A stretch of DNA of 48,536 bases from Cognatazoarcus sp050303815 (GTDB taxonomy: Bacteria > Pseudomonadota > Gammaproteobacteria > Burkholderiales > Rhodocyclaceae), in contig JBNLCM010000088.1 of NCBI GenBank assembly GCA_050303815.1, positions 1-48,536 on the forward strand, given 5' to 3'. A program made the position numbers and the translations under genes. The notes under the pieces were generated by a model that saw nothing but the letters and a program-made list of their open reading frames with translations, was not told the origin of the DNA and made no database searches. Numbering within the stretch: position 1 is the first letter of the stretch; each line of letters starts with the position of its first letter. Shown piece by piece: positions 1 to 8,021 of the stretch.

Positions 1-188
1 GCTCCACCTGTGAGATCCAGCGCGAACTGAGCCGAGGCGAGCTGGTCACGGTGCTCGATGAATTCGCGATTCCGGACTACGACGTACGCGCGGTCTATCC
101 CCAGCAGCGTCACATTCCGGCAAAGGTCCGCTTCTTTGTCGAACATCTTCGATCGATCTATGCCCAGACCGGCTACTGGGACGGCTGA
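1..188 (+). CDS. LysR-family transcriptional regulator, C-terminal end (partial)
   Basis: The reading frame that ends with TGA at 186-188 is open to the left edge and gives about 61 residues. Its pattern, a short loop with VLDEF..PDYDVRAVYPQQR followed by KVRFFVEHLRSIY, is the usual end of the substrate-binding domain of LysR regulators, where a conserved YP..R..PAKVR stretch precedes the last helix. The DNA-binding part lies outside the window, so its target cannot be inferred. It is not obviously linked to the C1 genes further right. The family call is fairly sure; the specific role is unknown. Confidence 0.75.
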   Translation, partial: STCEIQRELSRGELVTVLDEFAIPDYDVRAVYPQQRHIPAKVRFFVEHLRSIYAQTGYWDG

Positions 189-212
189 GTCTTCCTTCGG
201 CCGGCTCGGGCG

Positions 213-1292
213 TCAGGGCTGGCGACCGCAGGCGGCCCGCGCGCGGGCCGAGTCCGGGCTTTCGAGCGCGCGCTTCATGCACGCCCAGTAGCGCGCCTCG
301 CGGGCGGCCCGTTCGGCCTCCCGGTGCTCGGCGGCGGCGCGGGCGTCGTTCCGGCGGGCCTCGGCCCGGGCGCGTGTCGCTTCGTCCCGGCGGGCTCGGG
401 CCGTGGCGGCCTGCGCGTCTTGTTGCGCTTGCCGTTGGCGCTCGACCTCGGCGCGGGCGTCTGCCGCCTCACGCTGTTCCCGTTCGCTGCGCAGCCGGGC
501 TTCGGCATCGAGCGCGTCGCGCTTCGCCCATTGCGCGCGCAACCTCTGCTCGTTGGCGGCCTCCTGGGCCTTCCAGGCCTGCTGCGCCGCTCGGGATTGT
601 TCGATGGCCTGTTCTTCGGCGGCGTCGATCTGCGTCCGGATGCCCCATTGTGCCGAGACGTAGGCGGCCGCAATGAGCGCGACACTCCCGGCAATCCAGA
701 CATACCGCCGCGAGGCGTTCGATGCGTCGTCCAAGGCAGGCAGCGAGATGCTGTCGGCGGGCTCGATGGCCGCCTCGGGCGGGATGCCGCGCAGTTGGTC
801 GAGCAGGCGCCGGTCGTAAGCCTGGCGGGCGTCCGGCGCGCCGAGGGACTCGATCGCGTAGCGCTTGCCGGCCTCCCGGTCCGAGCCGGTCCGCTTGAGG
901 TCGGCGATTACGCGCTGGATGTCGCCGTCGCTGCATTCGGGGGGCAGACCGAGGGCGGCATAGAGAGACGTCTTGCCCGCGGCCCGTAGTTCGGACGCGA
1001 GCTCGCCGCGCAGGCGACGCTGCGCCGGGGAGGCGTTGTCCGCGCCGTCCGCGGCCCGTGGGTGGCCGGATGGCGCCTCGGAGGTGCGTGGCGGATCGCC
1101 CGCCAGCGAAAGCGCCGGGGCCGGGGCCCGGTCCGTCGACTGGAGCTGATCATGGCGCGCGCGAATGTAGTCGACCCTGGCCCTTTCCCGATCGCCGCCG
1201 GCGGCCCGCAGCATCTGTTGCCAGAGCGCCTGCTGCAGCCCGTCGCCAGTCAGCTCGCGGGCAATGCGTTCAAAGTGCTTGCGCTCATCCAT
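213..1292 (-). CDS. J-domain-like, alanine-rich coiled-coil membrane protein of unknown function
   Basis: This 359-residue protein is not one I recognise as a named family. Residues about 109-165 (starting SLYAALGLPPECSDGDIQ) look like a DnaJ-type fold, but no HPD motif is visible, so co-chaperone activity is doubtful. One membrane segment follows at about 193-213 (WIAGSVALIAAAYVSAQW). The rest, about 218-330, is a long Ala/Arg/Glu/Gln-rich coiled coil, and the C-terminus has a CMKRALESPDS motif with two cysteines. The frame is open further upstream, but the ATG at 1292 has an AGGAA about 11 bases before it and starts the plausible protein; the longer version would begin with low-complexity sequence. 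It is divergent from zapG. It may be an envelope-associated scaffold, but that is a guess. Confidence 0.6.
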   Translation of the reverse strand: MDERKHFERIARELTGDGLQQALWQQMLRAAGGDRERARVDYIRARHDQLQSTDRAPAPALSLAGDPPRTSEAPSGHPRAADGADNASPAQRRLRGELASELRAAGKTSLYAALGLPPECSDGDIQRVIADLKRTGSDREAGKRYAIESLGAPDARQAYDRRLLDQLRGIPPEAAIEPADSISLPALDDASNASRRYVWIAGSVALIAAAYVSAQWGIRTQIDAAEEQAIEQSRAAQQAWKAQEAANEQRLRAQWAKRDALDAEARLRSEREQREAADARAEVERQRQAQQDAQAATARARRDEATRARAEARRNDARAAAEHREAERAAREARYWACMKRALESPDSARARAACGRQP

Positions 1293-1539
1293 CGTGCAGG
1301 ATTCCTGACGGCGCGGACGCGCCGCGGGGGCGCCAGTATGACGCCCGCCGCTGGCAGGGTATTGATCTGTCGCAAATATGTTCCGTCCAGGCGATGGGAA
1401 AGGCGGCATCCCGGCGGCGGCCGGGGCGCTGGCGGGCGCGAAGGGCGGTATCCTTGGGGCATCCAGCGTTTCGTCTTGATGGTGCCGCCGACTCCGCGTG
1501 TCGGCCGGGCATCATCGTCAGTCCAGGGAGCAATCAGTC

Positions 1540-2148
1540 ATGACGCAGCAACTGTGGTGGATGGTGGGCATCGTATCGGTGGTCCTGGCCGGTGCAATCG
1601 GGTTCCTTCTGGGGCGGCGAGGGCAGGGCGACCGTCTCCGCCTGGCCGAGCTCGAGGAGGAAGTCGAGCGCCAGAAGGAAGAGATCGCCGGCTACAAGCG
1701 TGAGGTCGAATCCCACTTCGACCGCACGGCATCGCTGTTTACGTCGATGGCCGGCAACTACCGCGAGCTCTTCGATCACCTGTCGTCCGGCTACGAGAAG
1801 CTGTCCGGTGGATCGGCCCGCGATCTGTTCCGCCAGCGGGTCGATGCGGTCCTGCTTGAGGGCAGTTCACCCGCCGCGGCCGATGCCGAACTGGTCGGCG
1901 AGCCGACAGGCGGGGTGGCTGAGGAACGCGCGGCACCGGCCGACCCGGTCGCGCCGACGGACGTTGATCCGGTGGCGGCCGGCATGGCCGGTGCCGCGGA
2001 CGCGCCGACCTTCCCGGACGATGCACCTGTGACGGCGTCCGAAGCGCCCCCCGCGCCTGCTGTCGAGCCGGCCGCCACCGACACCGCGGCCGCCGACGGC
2101 GAGGCGCCGGCCGACGCCAAGGCCCGGAAAGCCGACAGCGCCGCCTGA
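1540..2148 (+). CDS. zapG: YhcB/ZapG-type cell division-associated membrane protein
   Basis: The 202-residue product begins with a single N-terminal membrane anchor (WWMVGIVSVVLAGAIGFLLG), followed by a charged coiled coil at about 28-65. It continues with the conserved HFDRTASLF..MAGNYRELFDHLSSGYEKL block typical of the YhcB (DUF1043) family. The C-terminal third is a long Ala/Pro/Asp-rich tail of low complexity, longer than in the Escherichia coli protein. In enterics the family links the cytoplasmic membrane to the division and cell-wall machinery. The ATG at 1540 is chosen because it directly precedes the membrane anchor; the upstream extension has no coding character. The family is a gammaproteobacterial marker and is the main hint to the taxonomic group. 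Confidence 0.85.
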   Translation: MTQQLWWMVGIVSVVLAGAIGFLLGRRGQGDRLRLAELEEEVERQKEEIAGYKREVESHFDRTASLFTSMAGNYRELFDHLSSGYEKLSGGSARDLFRQRVDAVLLEGSSPAAADAELVGEPTGGVAEERAAPADPVAPTDVDPVAAGMAGAADAPTFPDDAPVTASEAPPAPAVEPAATDTAAADGEAPADAKARKADSAA

Positions 2149-2165
2149 GGCGGGTCACCACGGGC

Positions 2166-3041
2166 TCAGGCGGCGAGGGTGCCGTCGCGGTAGTCGCTCA
2201 TCGCCTGCTCCAGTTCCGCCTGGCTGTTCATGACAAAGGGCCCGTACTGGGCGATCGGCTCGCCCAGCGGCCGGCCGGCGACCAGCAGCACGCGCGCATC
2301 GTTCTCTGCCGCCAGGAGGACTCCGTCGGCGGCCGGATCGTTGGCGAGGATCGCCATCCGGGTAGTGGATACCCGCTCACGTGCCGCCTCGTCGCCGACC
2401 AGCACCTCGCCGCGGTAGACGTAGAGGAAGGCGTTGTGCCCTGCGGGCAGCGCCTGCGCCAGCTGGCGCCCGCCGGGGAGGTGGATGTCCAGCAGGATCG
2501 GTTCGGTGACGGGCCGCTGGACTGCCCCGGCGACGCCCTGGCTGCTGCCGCCGATGACCCGCACGCGCACGCCATTGTCGAGCAGGGCCTCCGGGATCCG
2601 TGCCGACGGGATGTCGCGGTAGGCGGCGGGCTGCATCTTGTCCTGCGCGGGCAGGTTCAGCCAGAGCTGGAAACCTTCCATCAGGCCGTCTTCCTGCTCG
2701 GGCATCTCGCTGTGGATGATGCCGCGGGCGGCCGTCATCCACTGGACGTCTCCGTGGCCGAGCAAGCCTTCGCCGCCGGTGCTGTCGCGGTGGCGCATGC
2801 GACCGGCGATCATGTAGGTGACCGTTTCGAAGCCCCGGTGGGGATGCGCCGGAAAGCCGGCGATGTAGTCGTCCGGGTCGTCGGAGCGAAAGGCATCGAG
2901 CATCAGGAAAGGGTCGAGCCGTCGCTGCAGGGGCTGGGTCAGCACCCGGGTGAGGCGCACGCCGGCACCGTCCGAGGTGGCCACGCCGGCCACCTGGCGT
3001 TCGACGCGTCGTGAGCGGGCAATGGTGTCGGTTGTCGTCAT
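2166..3041 (-). CDS. Pirin family protein
   Basis: This 291-residue bicupin protein carries the pirin hallmarks. The N-terminal cupin shows DPFLMLDAF, then the metal-binding HPHRGFETVTY and the later HSEM block (RGIIHSEMP). A second cupin domain spans about residues 160-285. Pirins bind iron in the first cupin; members act as quercetinases or as redox-sensing proteins, and the sequence does not decide between these. The neighbours (azoR, a LysR regulator) suggest a small redox or electrophile-stress locus. Three tandem copies of an 8-bp unit lie 30-53 bases upstream of its start. Confidence 0.9.
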   Translation of the reverse strand: MTTTDTIARSRRVERQVAGVATSDGAGVRLTRVLTQPLQRRLDPFLMLDAFRSDDPDDYIAGFPAHPHRGFETVTYMIAGRMRHRDSTGGEGLLGHGDVQWMTAARGIIHSEMPEQEDGLMEGFQLWLNLPAQDKMQPAAYRDIPSARIPEALLDNGVRVRVIGGSSQGVAGAVQRPVTEPILLDIHLPGGRQLAQALPAGHNAFLYVYRGEVLVGDEAARERVSTTRMAILANDPAADGVLLAAENDARVLLVAGRPLGEPIAQYGPFVMNSQAELEQAMSDYRDGTLAA

Positions 3042-3070
3042 GGTCAGATCCTCCCGTGCCGGGGTTCGGC

Positions 3071-3094
3071 GGTATGGCGGTATGGCGGTATGGC
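3071..3094. repeat. Three tandem copies of an 8-bp unit upstream of pirin
   Basis: GGTATGGC is repeated exactly three times in the 60-bp gap between azoR and pirin. It lies 30-53 bases before the pirin start, where promoter elements of the pirin gene would be expected. Copy-number slippage could alter promoter spacing, but that is only inference. Confidence 0.85.
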
Positions 3095-3101
3095 GCCGAC
3101 G

Positions 3102-3701
3102 TCAGCCGACGAGTTCGGCGAGTTCCCGGTCGGCTGCCTCGCGTGCGGCGTTGAGGCTTTCCTCGCCCATCGCGACGCCCTCGACATACACGAAGCGCAC
3201 ATCGCGCATGCCCAGAAAGCCGAGGACGGTCTTCAGGTAGGGCACCTGGGTGTCCATCTCCGTGTCGCGGTAGCGGCCGCCGCGGGACAGCGCCACGTAT
3301 ACGGTCTTGCCGGTCAGCAGGCCGACCGGACCGTTCTCGGTATAGCGGAACGTGACGCCGGCCCGCGCGATGGCATCGATCCAGTGCTTGAGCTGGGCGG
3401 GAACCGTCAGGTTGTACATGGGGACGCCCAGCACCAGTGTATCCGCGGCCTGCACCTGGGCGATTGCCCGGTCGTCGATGGCCACGCGGGCAAGCTGCTC
3501 GGGCGTCCGCGCGTCGGCCGGAGCAAACAGGGCCTGCAGCGCGGCTTCGTCGAGCACGGGCTGGGGGTCGGAGGCGAGGTCGCGACGGACGAGCTGTGCC
3601 TCGGGATGGTGTTCGCGGAGGCGGGCGACAATGCGGTCGGCGAGGCGGGTGGATTCGGAGCCCTGGCTGCGGGCGGACGCGTTGATCTGAAGGATGTTCA
3701 T
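3102..3701 (-). CDS. azoR: FMN-dependent NADH-azoreductase
   Basis: The 199-residue product has the flavodoxin-like AzoR fold. An N-terminal MNILQINASARSQGSESTRL phosphate-binding region is followed by the conserved VPMYNLTVPAQLKHWIDAIARAGVTFRY stretch, quoted here only as a landmark, and a late SRGG motif. Such enzymes reduce quinones and azo compounds with NADH and FMN. The ATG at 3701 is chosen over the longer frame because it starts the first beta-strand and has GAGGAC upstream. It is divergent from a LysR gene, the common arrangement for a quinone- or electrophile-induced azoR. Confidence 0.9.
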   Translation of the reverse strand: MNILQINASARSQGSESTRLADRIVARLREHHPEAQLVRRDLASDPQPVLDEAALQALFAPADARTPEQLARVAIDDRAIAQVQAADTLVLGVPMYNLTVPAQLKHWIDAIARAGVTFRYTENGPVGLLTGKTVYVALSRGGRYRDTEMDTQVPYLKTVLGFLGMRDVRFVYVEGVAMGEESLNAAREAADRELAELVG

Positions 3702-3788
3702 GTCGGAGTCCTCTCGGGTTGGGGGTGAGGCCACTCTATTAGCGTTAAGATTTTAGATAAACCCGATTTATGGATAAGATTGTTCCGT

Positions 3789-4736
3789 ATGGGCAACAAT
3801 CAAGATACCTCTGCCGCCGATCTCCTGCTCTTTGCCGAGGTCGTCGATGCCGGCAGCTTCACCGCCGCCGCGGAGCGGCTCGGCCTGCCGAAGTCGTCGG
3901 TGTCACGTCGCATCGCCGCCCTTGAGGCGCGCCTGGGAGAACGCCTGCTGACCCGCAGCACGCGTCGTCTGGCGCTGACCGACTTTGGCGCTGCGCTGCA
4001 GGCCCACGCGCGGCGGGTTGCCGAGGAGGTCGAAGCGGTGCAGGCCCTCGCCGAGCATCGCCGCAGCGAGCCCAGCGGCCGGCTGCGGGTGTCGATGCCT
4101 GGCGACTTCGCCATGCTGACGCTGCCCCACATGCTCACCGAGTTCAGTCGCCGCTACCCGCGGATCGAACTGCAACTCGACCTGTCGCCGCGGCGGGTCG
4201 ATCTGCTGGCCGAGAACTTCGATCTGGCCATCCGCATGGGGGTCCTGCCCGACGACGCGACCCTGGCGGCGCGACGCCTCGCCGACTTCGAGTTCGGCCT
4301 GGTGGCTGCCCCGGCCTACCTGGCTGCGGCCGGGACGCCGTCGCGGCCCGAGGCCTTGCCCTCGCACCGCTGCCTCGCGGTGCTGGCGCGCGATGGTCGA
4401 TCGATGCCCTGGCACCTGTCCCGTGGCAGCGAGCACTGGAGCGGCCCGCTGGCTGAACCGATCTCCGCCAACTCGATGGGCGTGCTGGTCCAGCTCGCGC
4501 GCGCCGGGGCCGGCATCGCGGCAGTCAGTCTGCACTACGTGGACGAGGCCCTCGAGCGGGGCGAGCTGGTGCGCCTGTTGCCGGACTGGCAGATGCCGAG
4601 CAACCCGGCTTGGGCCGTCATGCCAAGCCGGAGACTGGTACCGCCCAAGACCCGGGCCTTCGTCGATGCCTTGCGCGCGGAACTGGCACGCTGGGCCGGC
4701 CATGGCCGTCTCGCCCCACCGGATCCGGCAGTGTGA
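3789..4736 (+). CDS. LysR-family transcriptional regulator, probable azoR regulator
   Basis: This 315-residue protein has an N-terminal winged helix-turn-helix at about residues 10-65 (AEVVDAGSFTAAAERLGLPK followed by SVSRRIAALEARLGERLL). A standard substrate-binding domain from about residue 90 follows. The ATG at 3789 is preferred; a TTG nine bases upstream is also possible. It is separated by only 87 bp from divergent azoR. That gap is unusually AT-rich for this window, as expected of a shared promoter-operator. Its last codons overlap an inverted repeat at 4733-4747 that belongs to the next operon's control region. Confidence 0.9.
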   Translation: MGNNQDTSAADLLLFAEVVDAGSFTAAAERLGLPKSSVSRRIAALEARLGERLLTRSTRRLALTDFGAALQAHARRVAEEVEAVQALAEHRRSEPSGRLRVSMPGDFAMLTLPHMLTEFSRRYPRIELQLDLSPRRVDLLAENFDLAIRMGVLPDDATLAARRLADFEFGLVAAPAYLAAAGTPSRPEALPSHRCLAVLARDGRSMPWHLSRGSEHWSGPLAEPISANSMGVLVQLARAGAGIAAVSLHYVDEALERGELVRLLPDWQMPSNPAWAVMPSRRLVPPKTRAFVDALRAELARWAGHGRLAPPDPAV

Positions 4737-4747
4737 CACTGTGTCCC
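4733..4747 (+). promoter_or_regulatory. Candidate activator site (GTGACA-N3-TGTNCC), upstream of mptG operon
   Basis: GTGACACTGTGTCCC is an inverted repeat overlapping the stop codon of the LysR gene. The same sequence with one change recurs at 29751, and related copies occur at 21243 (reverse), 29784 and 43462, always upstream of C1 genes. It lies about 95 bp before the sigma54-like element at 4835, a normal distance for an enhancer. Confidence 0.55.
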
Positions 4748-4834
4748 GGATCGGGCGGCGCGTGCCCAGCCAAACTGCTGCGCCAGCATCGGCAGGGCCG
4801 CGACCGGCCCGCCATGTGCCGCAGGGGGCGATGG

Positions 4835-4850
4835 TGGAATGGCCATTGCT
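4835..4850 (+). promoter_or_regulatory. Sigma54-type -24/-12 promoter for the mptG-fae operon
   Basis: TGGAATGGCCATTGCT has GG and GC separated by the required ten bases and a perfect TTGCT -12 element. The predicted start point is near 4861, giving a leader of about 48 bases before the mptG ATG. Confidence 0.65.
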
Positions 4851-4908
4851 TTGGATGCGCCCTGACCCAAACGCCTGACGCTTCGGACGGGCCCGGTACC
4901 ACGGATTC

Positions 4909-5940
4909 ATGACACAGACCCTACGCCACATCACTGCCGTGCCTTCGCCCGTCCGGGTCGAGGCGCCTGCGCGCCTTCACCTCGGCTTCCTCGACCCGAG
5001 CGCCTCGCTGGGGCGCCACTTTGCGAGCCTTGGGCTGGTCGTGGAGGGACTGGGGACCGTGGTCGATGTGCAGCCTGCGAGCGTCAATGAGGTGCTGATC
5101 GACGGACCGGGCGGCGAGGACCTCGAATCCCGGCTGCGCTGGCAGCTGGCCCGCCTGCAGGGCGAGACCGGCGCCGGGCACCCGGTCCGCGTCGTGCTGC
5201 GCCGCGCTCCGCCGGCCCACTGCGGGCTCGGCTCGGGGACTCAGTTGGCGCTGGCGCTTGGCCGCGCCTTTGCCCGCTCCCACGGCATCTCGCTCAGCAG
5301 CCGCGAGGTGGCGCAGATGCTCGGGCGCGGGGAACGCTCGGGGATCGGGATCGCCGGTTTCGACCATGGTGGGCTGCTCCTCGATGGCGGGCCCGGTGGC
5401 GACGGCCGGCCGGCGCCCTTGCTGGCCCGCGCGGCTTTTCCGGAGGCCTGGCGCGTCATTCTGCTCCTCGATCAGGCCATGCACGGGCTCCACGGCAGCG
5501 AAGAACGCAAGGCGATGGCCAGCCTGCCGCCGTTTGCCGAGGAGCGCGCCGCGGCGATGTGCCACCAGGTGCTGATGCGGGTACTGCCCGCCGCGCTGGA
5601 AGCCGATTTCCAGCCGTTCGCCGAAGGCGTGACGGCCATTCAGCGGCAGATCGGGGACTACTTTGCCGATGCCCAGGGGGGGTCGATGTTCACCAGCGAG
5701 CGGGTCGGCCGGGCCATCGAATGGATTGGCGAGCGCTACGGTGCCGGCATCGGCCAGAGTTCCTGGGGACCCACGGGCTTCGCCATCGTCGAGTCCGAGC
5801 GGGTGGCCCAGGCGGCCGTGCAGGCCGCGACCGATGCCGGCGTGATGAGCGGACGGCTGCGGGTGGATATCGTGCGGGGCCGCAACAGCGGCGGCCGTAC
5901 CGACGTCGGCAATGACGCATTTGGGCCCATCGGGGCCTGA
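4909..5940 (+). CDS. mptG: Beta-ribofuranosylaminobenzene 5'-phosphate synthase (H4MPT biosynthesis)
   Basis: The 343-residue protein belongs to the GHMP superfamily. It starts with VRVEAPARLHLGFLDPSASLGR, a signature of beta-RFAP synthase, and carries the GHMP loop AHCGLGSGTQLALALG at about 102-117. It joins p-aminobenzoate and phosphoribosyl diphosphate with loss of CO2, the committed step to methanopterin-type cofactors. It was called Orf4 in the older methylotroph nomenclature. It is the first gene of an operon with mtdB 27 bp downstream, so cofactor synthesis and cofactor use are co-expressed. The pabB-pabC fusion at 35164 could supply its substrate. Confidence 0.9.
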   Translation: MTQTLRHITAVPSPVRVEAPARLHLGFLDPSASLGRHFASLGLVVEGLGTVVDVQPASVNEVLIDGPGGEDLESRLRWQLARLQGETGAGHPVRVVLRRAPPAHCGLGSGTQLALALGRAFARSHGISLSSREVAQMLGRGERSGIGIAGFDHGGLLLDGGPGGDGRPAPLLARAAFPEAWRVILLLDQAMHGLHGSEERKAMASLPPFAEERAAAMCHQVLMRVLPAALEADFQPFAEGVTAIQRQIGDYFADAQGGSMFTSERVGRAIEWIGERYGAGIGQSSWGPTGFAIVESERVAQAAVQAATDAGVMSGRLRVDIVRGRNSGGRTDVGNDAFGPIGA

Positions 5941-5967
5941 TCCGAACTTTCTGGAGAGCAAGGCCGT

Positions 5968-6873
5968 ATGGAGCGACACACCATCCTTCACATGTTTACG
6001 CCGGGCAGGCAGATGAGCCCTTTCGACATCAACATGGCCGTCGATGCCGGTTTTCAGGTCGTCGTGCCCTATTGCGGCGTTGGACCGGATGAGATCCGCG
6101 GCATGACCCAGGATGCCATTTTTTCGCGTGGCCCGAAGGGTGTGAAGGCGACCGGCATCTTTATCGGTGGACGCGACGTGCTGCTGGCCGCCGACATGCT
6201 CGAGACGGCGCGCAAGTCCATGGTCCCGCCGTTCGAGGTGTCCGTCATGGCGGACCCCAGCGGTTCGTACACCACGGCAGCCGCCCTGGTCGCCTGTGTC
6301 GAACAGCAGCTCCGCCTGCGCCATGACACCAGCCTGTCCGGCCGCCGCGTGGTGATTCTCGGCGGCACCGGGACCGTGGGGCGCATTGCCGGCGTGCTGG
6401 CGGCTGGCGAGGGCGCGACCGTCGTGCTGGGCAGTCACCGGGATGCGGCGACGGCGCAAAAGGCCGCCGATGAGACCGGCCAGCGCTTCGGGTGCAGCCT
6501 CGCCGGCGCCGCTGCCGGCAGCGTTGAGGAACGCCAGGCGCTGATAGCAGATGCGGACGTTGTGTTGGCGACGGCGGCGGCGGGCGTGCAGGTGGTCGAT
6601 GCGGCGGATCGCGAGACGGCGGGCGCGATGCTTGTGGCGGCAGACGTCAACGCCGTGCCCCCCGAGGGCATCGCCGGGGTCGGCGTCATGGACGACGGCA
6701 AGGCACTGCCGGGTGGCAAGGCCGTGGGCATCGGTGCGCTGGCCGTCGGCAACGTGAAGTACCAGACCGAGCAGCGCCTGCTGGCCAGCATGATCCGCGC
6801 CGACAAGCCGCGCTACATCGGATTCCGAGAGGCGTTTGCCATGGCCCGCGAAGTGGCCGCTGAGAAGGCCTGA
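5968..6873 (+). CDS. mtdB: NAD(P)-dependent methylene-H4MPT dehydrogenase
   Basis: The 301-residue enzyme oxidises methylene-H4MPT to methenyl-H4MPT, producing NADH or NADPH in the cytoplasm. The start MERHTILHMFTPGRQMSPFD and the VVVPYCGV block are typical of MtdB. A Rossmann region with VVILGGTGTVGRIAGVLA lies at about 127-144. The first gene after mptG and directly upstream of an ATP-grasp gene and mch, it sits in the usual H4MPT island. A GGAGAG ribosome-binding site precedes the ATG. Length and motifs fit MtdB rather than folate-linked MtdA. Confidence 0.93.
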   Translation: MERHTILHMFTPGRQMSPFDINMAVDAGFQVVVPYCGVGPDEIRGMTQDAIFSRGPKGVKATGIFIGGRDVLLAADMLETARKSMVPPFEVSVMADPSGSYTTAAALVACVEQQLRLRHDTSLSGRRVVILGGTGTVGRIAGVLAAGEGATVVLGSHRDAATAQKAADETGQRFGCSLAGAAAGSVEERQALIADADVVLATAAAGVQVVDAADRETAGAMLVAADVNAVPPEGIAGVGVMDDGKALPGGKAVGIGALAVGNVKYQTEQRLLASMIRADKPRYIGFREAFAMAREVAAEKA

Positions 6874-6880
6874 TAGCGAC

Positions 6881-8020
6881 GTGCCCACGGGCGGGCGCCG
6901 TCGTGTGCTGGTGGCGGGCCTGTCCGTTCGCCTGCTGGCGGAGGCCTGCCGCGACGCCGGCTTCGACGTGGTCGCCGCCGACTGTTTCGGCGACGCCGAC
7001 ACGCGGGCGGCGAGTGGTGCGTGGTGGCCGGTCGGCGCCGACGGGGCGTTGAGGATTGACCGCGCTCGCCTGCTGAACCTCCTCGAACGGGTCGCCAGGT
7101 CGGGCGAATGCGAGGGCTGGATCGCGGGCAGTGGTTTCGAAGGGCAGATCGAGCTGTTGGACGCCGGCGCCCGCGCCCTGCCGCTGTGGGGCAACGGGGC
7201 GGGCGTGGTGGACGCGGTGCGGGACCCGCGGCGCTTCTTTGGCGCGCTCGCGACGCTCGCCATTGATTACCCGCCGGTCCGCTTCGAGCCGACCGACGCG
7301 GACGACTGGCTCTACAAGGACTTCGGCGCCTGCGGCGGCTGGCACATCCGCTCCGCGGCCCGGCCCGGACCGCGTGATGCGCGTGGGTATTTCCAGCGGA
7401 TCGCCGCTGGCGTGCCCATGTCGGTCCTGTTCCTGGCCGGCCGGGGCGGCACGACGACGGTGGGCTATTCGCGCCAGCTGGTGCGCCGGCTCGGCGCCCG
7501 GCCGTACGTGTATCGCGGCTGCATCGGGCCGGTGGCGCTGCCCGAAGCGGTCTGCGACCAGCTGGCGAGCATTGTGGAAGCGCTCGTGGCGTACTTCGGA
7601 TTGCGGGGGGTGAACGGCCTTGATTTCCTGCTCGAGGGCGGTCGCGTCACGGTCCTCGAGCTGAATCCCCGGCCGGTGGCCAGCCTCGCCGTGCATGCCG
7701 GCGCCGTGGTCTCGGGCCTGATGCGGGCACATGTCGCCGTGTGCGCCGCGGATGGGCCGGTCGACTGGTTGCCTGGCCGTGCGAGCGGTGAGGTACGGGG
7801 CTACGAGGTCGCCTTTGCACGGCGCCGAACGACGCTGTCGGCGAGGGCTTGCGAGGCGATCGCGGCTACCGGCTGGTGCCACGACCAGCCCTTGCCCGGC
7901 GCGCGCCTGGCGTGGGGCGACCCCGTCTGCAGCGTCAGCGCGGTCGGACTGGAAGAAGCGCATGTGGAGGGCGAGCTGGCCCTCCGGCGAAAAATGACAA
8001 GGACACTGGTGGAGCACTGA
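6881..8020 (+). CDS. ATP-grasp family protein of the H4MPT gene island
   Basis: The protein (379 residues from the GTG at 6881) has a short N-terminal pre-ATP-grasp domain (RVLVAGLSVRLLAEACRDAG) and an ATP-grasp domain. The domain shows DWLYKDFGACGGWHI, then a YRGCIGP strand and the magnesium-binding end VTVLELNPRPVASLAVHA. It resembles the conserved ATP-dependent carboligase-like proteins that accompany mch and fae in methylotrophs and have no proven reaction. A role in ligating an amino acid to the H4MPT or methylofuran side chain is likely but unproven. It follows mtdB by 7 bp and is 1 bp from mch. The open frame extends upstream into mtdB; the GTG start avoids that overlap. Confidence 0.75.
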   Translation: MPTGGRRRVLVAGLSVRLLAEACRDAGFDVVAADCFGDADTRAASGAWWPVGADGALRIDRARLLNLLERVARSGECEGWIAGSGFEGQIELLDAGARALPLWGNGAGVVDAVRDPRRFFGALATLAIDYPPVRFEPTDADDWLYKDFGACGGWHIRSAARPGPRDARGYFQRIAAGVPMSVLFLAGRGGTTTVGYSRQLVRRLGARPYVYRGCIGPVALPEAVCDQLASIVEALVAYFGLRGVNGLDFLLEGGRVTVLELNPRPVASLAVHAGAVVSGLMRAHVAVCAADGPVDWLPGRASGEVRGYEVAFARRRTTLSARACEAIAATGWCHDQPLPGARLAWGDPVCSVSAVGLEEAHVEGELALRRKMTRTLVEH

Positions 8021-8021
8021 C

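Noticed and set aside
4921..7263. Minus-strand open frame of 780 codons opposite mptG and mtdB
   Set aside because: It mirrors two well-supported genes, has low-complexity Arg/Ala/Pro composition and no recognisable motif.
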